A DNA stretch of 64,000 bases from Ilumatobacteraceae bacterium (GTDB lineage Bacteria; Actinomycetota; Acidimicrobiia; Acidimicrobiales; Ilumatobacteraceae). Of this stretch, positions 58,148 to 64,000 are shown in pieces. The notes under the pieces were generated by a model. It searched no databases, was not told where the DNA came from, and saw only the letters and a program-made list of their open reading frames with translations. How positions within the stretch are numbered: the first letter of the stretch is position 1; every line of letters starts with the position of its first letter. Location of the stretch: the NCBI GenBank assembly GCA_021299715.1, contig JAJTEL010000002.1, forward strand, positions 310,001 to 374,000. The letters are read 5' to 3'. Position numbers and translations under genes: made by a program.

Positions 58148-60409
58148 CTATTCGCTCGTGGTGTGATTTCTCCACGCATCACCATCGTGTAGTTCTTTGA
58201 CGGTGTTTGGTACGTCGGCTGTAGCAACTGGCTTACTAATGAAATAGCCCTGTGCGCGATGACACTCAAGTGATTGGAGTGTCAGCAGTTGTCCTTCGGT
58301 TTCTATTCCTTCGGCAACAACATCGGCACCCAACGCATCGGCCATTGCAATGATGGTCTTCACAAGGTTTCGCGTACCAATGTCGTCGGTGATGTTCTGC
58401 ACAAAGGCTCTATCAATTTTTACGCATTGAATAGGGAACTGTTGCAGTAGAGAAAGAGACGAATATCCAGTGCCGAAGTCGTCAATGGCGATACGTACAC
58501 CCAATGTGTTTAATCGCCGCAATGCAGACAAGGCCTGGGCTGGCTCGGTGATCATTACCGATTCGGTGACTTCAAGCCATAACTGTTCTGCAGGAATTCC
58601 TGTGGCCTGAAGGGCATTGCTGACGGTGGCAACAAATTGCGGATCATTCAATTGTCGAGGCGACACGTTGACACTCATGGTGGTGCTTGGCGTGACAACA
58701 CCAGTTTCTATCCATTGGCGTAAATGTGTGAGTGCGTCGTTAATTGCCCACGAACCAAGAGGAACAATTGTTCCTGTCTCTTCGGCGATGGGAATGAACT
58801 CTGCTGGGGAGACCGCAGCGCCATCGCTTCGGTTCCATCGCATTAACGCCTCGAAACCAACGACTATGCCAAGGTCTATGTCCACAATGGGCTGGTGAAC
58901 GAGATGAAGTTCGTTTCGTTCCAATGCGCGGTAGAGCGCCGTTTCAACATCGAGTCGTTGAGACACGGTGTGCAGCATGGAGTCATCGAAGAGCGCAATG
59001 CAGTTTCGGCCCGCACCCTTTGCCCGGTACATGGCCGTATCGGCATGACGTAACAGATCGTCTGCGCTGAGTTCCATTGCTTTTGGCGCATATGCAACAC
59101 CAATACTGGCTGTAACGAACATGTCACCTTCGGGTGTGGTGACCGGCTCCCGGAAAGCGTCAAGAACTTGTTCGGCCAACAGAACTGATTGAGTGGGGCT
59201 TTCTGTCGTGGGATCGAGGACAACGAACTCGTCTCCTGAAATGCGAGCCACAGTGGCGTGTTGGTTCACACTGGTCAACAGTCGCGATGCCACATGCATA
59301 AGAACGTCGTCGCCAATTGAGTGACCGAGACTGTCGTTGATGTTCTTAAACCTGTCCACATCAATAAAGAGAACGGTGGGTTGACGATTCGTGCGCCACG
59401 ATTGTTGGACGGCGTTCTCTATGTGTTCCAACATCAGGACACGATTTGGTAGTCCGGTTAACGAGTCGGTAAGTGCATTGCGAACAAGCCGCTCTTGTGT
59501 TCGTGCATTTGACCTGACCGATTGAATAATGCGAACCATTGCTGCGATGGCCAACACCGAGACCGACAATGTGCGAACCACACGATCTTGTGTTCCGTGA
59601 GCATCGGTAAGAGCCAACACAATGATGGGGGCAATAAGCGACACGGTGGTTGTGAGGAGTCGAGTCATAAGTGGTGGCGACAATCTGACCGAACCCGGTT
59701 TATGAACATCGCGAACCGACGGATGGAGAAGCGCGGCGCCTGCCAAACCAGCAGCCATCAAGAATGGCGCAACAAATGTTGTTTCATTAATTGTGATGTC
59801 GCCCCGAAAGGACAACGCACGTAGCACCACGCCCACCAAACCAAGACCAATTGCAACGCCAAACATTCCTACGGCAATCGTGGGTGATGTGTCTGAAAAC
59901 AAAAGGGTTGCAAGGAGGAAAAGAACAACCATGGCTACACCAAGCGATGCTGCTCGCAATGTGGTGAGCGAAGTTGTTGCGTTGGTGTCAATAAGCGGCC
60001 GAACAAGAACTACCCAGATAAGAACCCATGCACCCATGGCGACGATGACCCCGTCTGCAAGCACCGCGGATGCGCGAGATCCGAGTCGACGTTTGACAAA
60101 AACGGCGAGACCCAGGGCAAGGGTTGCTTGTGACAGCACCATCAACGTTTCAATTGTTGAAGCCGATGTAGTTGCACGAGACAATGCGAGAGCAAAGCCC
60201 AACGGGACACAGCTCACTACGAGTGTGGCTAACACCGTGAATGATGGTTTGTGGACAGGGGAGCCCACAACGACACCAAGGCCCAATACGGCAAGTGCCG
60301 TCCATGCCCATGGGGAAGCGAGTGATTCGGCCAGAAAACCATGAGCGGCCCCGACGATGATTGCGGCTATGGACGCAGCCCATGAAGCCGTGGAAAGAGC
60401 CCTACGCAC
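58148..60409 (-). CDS. Membrane GGDEF-EAL protein (cyclic di-GMP turnover)
   Basis: 753 residues. The first 300 residues hold seven or eight hydrophobic helices, forming a MASE-like sensor region. The GGDEF domain has SGDEF (391-395), which can still allow cyclase activity, and the EAL domain has FEALMRW (EAL 520-522) and DDFGTGYSSL, so phosphodiesterase activity is likely. No RxxD inhibitory site was seen before SGDEF. GTG start with AGAGG six nt upstream. Its stop directly abuts the stop of the sulfatase-like gene with no spacer. Confidence 0.93.
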   Translation of the reverse strand: MRRALSTASWAASIAAIIVGAAHGFLAESLASPWAWTALAVLGLGVVVGSPVHKPSFTVLATLVVSCVPLGFALALSRATTSASTIETLMVLSQATLALGLAVFVKRRLGSRASAVLADGVIVAMGAWVLIWVVLVRPLIDTNATTSLTTLRAASLGVAMVVLFLLATLLFSDTSPTIAVGMFGVAIGLGLVGVVLRALSFRGDITINETTFVAPFLMAAGLAGAALLHPSVRDVHKPGSVRLSPPLMTRLLTTTVSLIAPIIVLALTDAHGTQDRVVRTLSVSVLAIAAMVRIIQSVRSNARTQERLVRNALTDSLTGLPNRVLMLEHIENAVQQSWRTNRQPTVLFIDVDRFKNINDSLGHSIGDDVLMHVASRLLTSVNQHATVARISGDEFVVLDPTTESPTQSVLLAEQVLDAFREPVTTPEGDMFVTASIGVAYAPKAMELSADDLLRHADTAMYRAKGAGRNCIALFDDSMLHTVSQRLDVETALYRALERNELHLVHQPIVDIDLGIVVGFEALMRWNRSDGAAVSPAEFIPIAEETGTIVPLGSWAINDALTHLRQWIETGVVTPSTTMSVNVSPRQLNDPQFVATVSNALQATGIPAEQLWLEVTESVMITEPAQALSALRRLNTLGVRIAIDDFGTGYSSLSLLQQFPIQCVKIDRAFVQNITDDIGTRNLVKTIIAMADALGADVVAEGIETEGQLLTLQSLECHRAQGYFISKPVATADVPNTVKELHDGDAWRNHTTSE

Positions 60410-60517
60410 CTGTGTCCTCTGTTTTTGACATGTTGCGACCGCCCATTACGAACCACTGTGACGGTACTACGGGTGCTTTGTCCTGCTGTGGAATCTCAGG
60501 GAACCCAGCCGTATCGG

Positions 60518-60523
60518 TAGTCT
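60518..60523 (+). promoter_or_regulatory. Putative -10 element TAGTCT for the phoH operon
   Basis: TAGTCT lies 9 nt before the ATG at 60533, so the leader would be only a few nt long and include part of AAGGGCAG. Confidence 0.45.
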
Positions 60524-60532
60524 GAAGGGCAG

Positions 60533-61522
60533 ATGAGCACAGTCGCCCCCACCGTCACGGTCGTTGTTCCGGGCACGCATCTCATGGCCGAGTTGTTGGG
60601 TCAACGAGATGAACTCTTGCGGCGTGTCGAAGAATCATTTCCCGATGTGTCTGTTGTTGTTCGCGGAAACGAAATTCATTGTGCCGGTCCGCGCGCACAT
60701 CAAGTGGGCAAATTGTTCGAAGAGATGGTGTTGTTGTTGCAGCGTGGCGAACGGCTTGACCAGTCGGTGATGGACAGAAGCATTGTTATGGTGCGCGCAG
60801 AACAACGCCCCTCCACTGTGCTCACCGACGACATTCTGAAAGGTTCACGTGGGCGGATGGTTCGACCCAAGACCGCTGGTCAGAAAAGATATGTCGACGC
60901 CATCCGAGAAAACACCGTCACCTTCGGTATTGGTCCAGCAGGTACCGGAAAGAGTTGGTTAGCGGTGGCCATGGCTGTGCAGGCTCTTCACGCGCGTCAA
61001 GTGCAGCGCATTATTCTCACCAGACCTGCTGTCGAAGCAGGTGAGCGTCTGGGTTTCCTGCCTGGAGACTTGATGGCAAAGATTGACCCGTATTTGCGTC
61101 CGTTGTACGACGCATTATTCGACATGGTGGAAGCAGAAGCCGCACAGAAATTAATAGAACGGCAGACTATTGAGGTGGCTCCGTTGGCCTTTATGCGTGG
61201 ACGAACCCTCAACAATTCCTTCATCATTTTGGACGAAGCACAGAACACAACCCCAGAACAGATGAAGATGTTTCTCACTCGTATTGGTTTTGGTTCAAAG
61301 GTTGTTGTTACAGGAGACGTATCGCAAATCGATGTTTCCGATGGCCGTAGCGGATTAGTCGGACTTGAGAAAAAACTTGGCAACATCGAGTCTCTTTCTT
61401 TCGTCACATTGGACGGATCCGATGTTGTGCGTCACCGAATTGTCGCCGACATTGTCGCTGCGTATGAACGAGCGGGCTCGTCAGACAGATCGTCGTCTAA
61501 ACGGGGTCAGCAACGTGGGTGA
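60533..61522 (+). CDS. PhoH-like P-loop ATPase (YbeZ type)
   Basis: 329 residues. A short KH-like N-terminal region (about 1-80) leads to the PhoH domain: Walker A GPAGTGKS (134-141), TRPAVEAGERLGFLPGD, Walker B FIILDEAQN and TGDVSQIDV. The protein is thought to work with the ribosomal RNA nuclease YbeY, whose gene overlaps it by 8 nt. This phoH-ybeY-corC order is conserved in many bacteria. Confidence 0.95.
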   Translation: MSTVAPTVTVVVPGTHLMAELLGQRDELLRRVEESFPDVSVVVRGNEIHCAGPRAHQVGKLFEEMVLLLQRGERLDQSVMDRSIVMVRAEQRPSTVLTDDILKGSRGRMVRPKTAGQKRYVDAIRENTVTFGIGPAGTGKSWLAVAMAVQALHARQVQRIILTRPAVEAGERLGFLPGDLMAKIDPYLRPLYDALFDMVEAEAAQKLIERQTIEVAPLAFMRGRTLNNSFIILDEAQNTTPEQMKMFLTRIGFGSKVVVTGDVSQIDVSDGRSGLVGLEKKLGNIESLSFVTLDGSDVVRHRIVADIVAAYERAGSSDRSSSKRGQQRG

Positions 61523-62108
61523 TTCTCGACCGCGTATCGATGCCCCCAAGCGTGCTGGTGGCGATGGTGTGCCTGAAGTGTTCTGTTCCGATGAACAATC
61601 GGATGTACCCATAGACCTTCCTAAATGGAGAAATCTTGCTATTCAGGCATTGCGAGCAGAAGGCGTACGTGGAGGGTGTGAGCTGTCTTTGTTCTTCGTT
61701 GACGAAGCAACAATTGCCGACTTAAATTCCGAACACATGGGCAAAGTCGGCCCTACAGATGTGCTGTCTTTTCCGTTGGACGGTGTGGAAGTAGCGGATT
61801 CGCAAGGTCCGGGTGCGTTAACACGTGGTCCTGCTCGGCCACACACAGATCATGACGACATGCCAACTTTGCTTGGTGACGTTCTGGTGTGTCCGGCGAT
61901 TGCGAAACAGCAAGCACCCGAGCATGCCGGAACACTCGATGACGAAATTGCGCTTCTCGTTGTTCACGGAATTCTTCATGTGCTTGGGTACGACCATGCA
62001 ATTGAAGAAGACACCATTCGAATGAGGGAACGAGAGTTGCACATTTTGTGTGACCACCATTGGAACGGCCCAGCGCCACACGGATTCAGACAGGACCACA
62101 ACGAATGA
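61515..62108 (+). CDS. ybeY: rRNA maturation endoribonuclease YbeY
   Basis: 197 residues. The zinc-binding motif HGILHVLGYDH near the C-terminus is complete, and GDVLVCP precedes it, as in YbeY. It helps process 16S rRNA and control ribosome quality. A GTG at 61515 is the best start, which overlaps phoH by 8 nt. An unusually long N-terminus (about 40 residues before PKWRNLAIQAL) and a Pro/Arg/His loop (about 95-115) are extra. Start codon choice is moderately certain. Confidence 0.93.
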   Translation: MGDSRPRIDAPKRAGGDGVPEVFCSDEQSDVPIDLPKWRNLAIQALRAEGVRGGCELSLFFVDEATIADLNSEHMGKVGPTDVLSFPLDGVEVADSQGPGALTRGPARPHTDHDDMPTLLGDVLVCPAIAKQQAPEHAGTLDDEIALLVVHGILHVLGYDHAIEEDTIRMRERELHILCDHHWNGPAPHGFRQDHNE

Positions 62109-63388
62109 TTGCTTCAGCTCCAACCACAATTGATTGGTGGATGCTCTTTGCCATCGGAGTCTTGCTGCTGGTGCTCATTGTGTTGTCCATCGCCGAGATG
62201 GGTCTTTCTAGGGTTTCAAAGCCGAAGGCACAAGCCTTGGCAGATTCGGGTGCACGGGGTGGTGCCGCACTGCTTGCCTTGGTCACTCAACCAGAACGCT
62301 GGGTGAATCCGCTTTTGCTGTCAGTGAATGTCTGTCAAACAATTCAGGCGACGCTCACGGGTGTTGTTGCTGGCCGATTGTTCGGCGCTGTTGGTGTGGC
62401 TGTTGGTGTTGTTCTGAACGTAGTTGTGTTTTTTGTGTTCGCCGAAGCAGTCCCAAAGACATACGCCGTGTTGCATTCTGATCGTGCAGCTTTGTCTACG
62501 TCGCGTCTGGTGTCGTTGCTTGTTGCCTTCTGGCCGCTACGAATGGTGAGTCGAGCGCTTATTGGTCTGACCAACATCGTGGTGAAAGGCAAGGGGCTGG
62601 AGAAGGGTCCATTCATTGGTGAACAAGAGTTCCTTGGCATTGTGGAAGCCGCCGCCGAAGAAGAAATCATCGAACATGAAGAGCGCGAACTGATTGAGTC
62701 CATTATTGAGTTCGGTGACACAGTTGTTCGGGAGATTATGCGGCCTAAGCCCGACATCATCAGTGTTGATGCGGGTTCGTCGATAGACGATGCGTTAGAC
62801 GAAGCCTTCGAGCATGGTGTCAGCCGCTTGCCTGTCATGCGTGAAGACGACGAAGGCAACGAAGACGTTCTGGGAATCATTTATGCCAAAGACCTCATGC
62901 GCCGCATACGCGCAGGGGAAGGTGGGCTCACCGTTGATTCATTGGTGAGGCCAGCAATTGTTATTCCGGAAAACAAACCAGTCGCGAAGTTAATGCGCGA
63001 GATGCAACGCGAACACTTCCATATGGCAATAGTCGCCGACGAGTACGGAAGCATCGTGGGTCTTGTCACATTGGAAGACTGCTTAGAAGAACTTGTTGGC
63101 GAAATTGTGGATGAGCACGACGATGAGGTTCCCGTTGTTCGTCAATTGCCAAATGGAGAGTCGCTGGTTGACGCGGGTATGGCAATTTCCGAGTTCAACG
63201 ATCACTTCCGATTGAAATTGGAAGACGACGAATTCGACACAGTAGGTGGCTATCTCTTCGGAACTCTTGAGCATGTTCCGGTTGTGGGTGAGTCCATTCA
63301 GGTCGACGGTTGGCGAATTGTGGTGGAAGCACTAGAAGGCCGTCGCATTACCGAAGTTCGTTTAAAGCCTGTCTTGGACGACGACTAA
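62105..63388 (+). CDS. CorC/HlyC-family membrane protein with CBS domains
   Basis: 427 residues. The N-terminal DUF21 domain has about four membrane helices (residues 10-175). Two CBS domains follow (about 200-320; IMRPKPDIISVDAG and DSLVRPAIVIPENKPVAKLM) and then the CorC_HlyC FAD-like domain (about 335-425; LKLEDDEFDTVGGYLFGTL). The family is linked to magnesium or cobalt export and resistance. ATGA overlap with ybeY; third gene of the operon. It overlaps the convergent ligase gene by 4 nt. Confidence 0.93.
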   Translation: MIASAPTTIDWWMLFAIGVLLLVLIVLSIAEMGLSRVSKPKAQALADSGARGGAALLALVTQPERWVNPLLLSVNVCQTIQATLTGVVAGRLFGAVGVAVGVVLNVVVFFVFAEAVPKTYAVLHSDRAALSTSRLVSLLVAFWPLRMVSRALIGLTNIVVKGKGLEKGPFIGEQEFLGIVEAAAEEEIIEHEERELIESIIEFGDTVVREIMRPKPDIISVDAGSSIDDALDEAFEHGVSRLPVMREDDEGNEDVLGIIYAKDLMRRIRAGEGGLTVDSLVRPAIVIPENKPVAKLMREMQREHFHMAIVADEYGSIVGLVTLEDCLEELVGEIVDEHDDEVPVVRQLPNGESLVDAGMAISEFNDHFRLKLEDDEFDTVGGYLFGTLEHVPVVGESIQVDGWRIVVEALEGRRITEVRLKPVLDDD

Positions 63389-64000
63389 CTGGCATGTGCA
63401 ATTAGTTCGGCTCGCTTTGGTTTACCAAGAGCCGTGCGCGGAATACTGGTAACCACATGAAGAGCCTGCGGTGCGCAATGCGCGGGAAGTGTTGATTTCA
63501 CAAACTCTCTCGCCTCAGACAAGTTGAGTGTGTGGCCGTCGTGTAGCACCACCCATGCAGTGACTGCATGACCCCACTGAGCATCGGGAACTCCACCAAC
63601 ACAGACATCGGCAATTGACGGATGCGTACCAAGAACGTCTTCAACTCGTTCTGGCCACACGTTTTCGCCACCTGAGATAATGAGGTCGCCCTCTCGTCCT
63701 TCCACGTTCAGTAAGCCGTTTTGGAAAGTTCCCATATCTCCGGTGCGGAACCAGCCAGAGTTGTCTAACGGAGAATGACCGTCTCTGTAGCAACGCAACA
63801 GCATTGGTGCGCGCAACCAGATGATTCCGTCTCGTATGTCAATCTCGACGCCCGTTAGCGGCGTTCGGTTGTAGACAACACCACTGCCTGTTTCGGTGAG
63901 CCCGTATGTGACGATGCAATTGTCGGGCAATGATGCAGGTGGTTTCGATCCGCCGAGGACAATGGAACGAAACAGGCTGGGATTAACGCGTTGAAGTGCG
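63385..64000 (-). CDS. Acyl-CoA/OSB-CoA ligase-like AMP-binding protein (N-terminus outside window)
   Basis: The C-terminal 205 residues are visible and the frame stays open to base 64000, so about 170-300 residues are missing. Seen are YGLTETGSG, GWFRTGDMG, EGDLIISGGENVWPERVE and the A10 Lys in RTALGKPKR. The short hinge and TALGKPKR end resemble MenE-type o-succinylbenzoate-CoA ligases, but a fatty-acid ligase is also possible. The stop codon overlaps that of the corC-like gene. Confidence 0.85.
   Translation of the reverse strand, partial: ALQRVNPSLFRSIVLGGSKPPASLPDNCIVTYGLTETGSGVVYNRTPLTGVEIDIRDGIIWLRAPMLLRCYRDGHSPLDNSGWFRTGDMGTFQNGLLNVEGREGDLIISGGENVWPERVEDVLGTHPSIADVCVGGVPDAQWGHAVTAWVVLHDGHTLNLSEAREFVKSTLPAHCAPQALHVVTSIPRTALGKPKRAELIAHAS

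Noticed and set aside
59793-60344. Open frame of about 180 codons opposite the GGDEF-EAL gene
   Set aside because: It is antisense to the membrane region; its Thr/Arg/Pro-rich composition and lack of any domain mark it as a shadow frame.
63556-63572. Partial match to the GTGACTGCAGTCAC operator
   Set aside because: Only the left half matches and it lies inside the acyl-CoA ligase coding sequence, far from any start.

Overview
The window looks like a chromosomal segment of a free-living, moderate-GC actinobacterium, most likely class Acidimicrobiia close to Ilumatobacteraceae. The signs are several F420-type enzymes (two luciferase-like oxidoreductases and an FrhB-like protein), many acyl-CoA enzymes, an acyl-ACP desaturase, a P450, a gene closely resembling the Ilumatobacter halohydrin dehalogenase HheG, and a promoter style in which a TANNNT hexamer sits 6-7 nt before the start codon (leaderless mRNAs). 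The taxonomy is inferred from gene content; no search was run. Genes are densely packed, with ATGA/TAATG overlaps and several convergent pairs that overlap by 4 nt. No insertion sequence, prophage, rRNA or CRISPR array was seen, and no gene-free stretch exceeds 300 bases.

Layout. 1-3.7 kb: a partial PEP mutase/isocitrate lyase-type gene, a SAM-riboswitch-like leader plus metX, two small conserved-looking proteins and an EamA transporter. 3.7-3.85 kb: tRNA-Gly and a terminator. 3.85-5.85 kb: two overlapping Gfo/Idh/MocA dehydrogenases. 5.9-8.85 kb: an aromatic amino-acid operon with a divergent prephenate-dehydratase paralogue, pheA and tyrA. 8.85-12.7 kb: F420-type oxidoreductase, enoyl-CoA hydratase, alpha/beta hydrolase and acyl-CoA dehydrogenase. 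12.7-16.5 kb: an NrtR-like Nudix regulator divergent from a two-gene operon encoding an ADP-ribosylglycohydrolase/tyrosine-phosphatase fusion and a CbbX/EccA-like AAA+ ATPase. 16.5-21.8 kb: surface glycan genes (GT-C, GT2, pyruvyl transferase, FrhB-like). 21.9-30.1 kb: P450 and amidase facing a five-gene-scale minus-strand run (molybdenum hydroxylase, F420-type oxidoreductase, aminotransferase, omega-amidase-like). 30.2-34.8 kb: acyltransferase, DUF1295 protein, PLP C-S enzyme, a tiny membrane protein and a methyltransferase. 34.8-47.4 kb: tRNA-Cys, three acyl-CoA ligases, two peptide-type substrate-binding proteins, the HheG-like gene, an NPD-type flavoenzyme, a desaturase and AlkB. 48-54.2 kb: a full oligopeptide-type ABC transporter operon. 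54.3-60.4 kb: alcohol dehydrogenase, SGNH hydrolase, membrane sulfatase-like protein and a GGDEF-EAL protein. 60.5-64 kb: phoH-ybeY-corC and a partial acyl-CoA ligase.

The most interesting items are (1) the HheG-like halohydrin dehalogenase at 38974-39714, with the diagnostic Ser-Tyr-Arg triad; (2) the Nudix-regulator / ADP-ribosylhydrolase-phosphatase / AAA+ module at 12.7-16.5 kb, which looks like an uncharacterised NAD- or ADP-ribose-linked system; and (3) a 14-bp palindrome, GTGACTGCAGTCAC, at the promoters of two substrate-binding protein genes and, with one mismatch, an acyl-CoA ligase gene, which points to a shared regulon.
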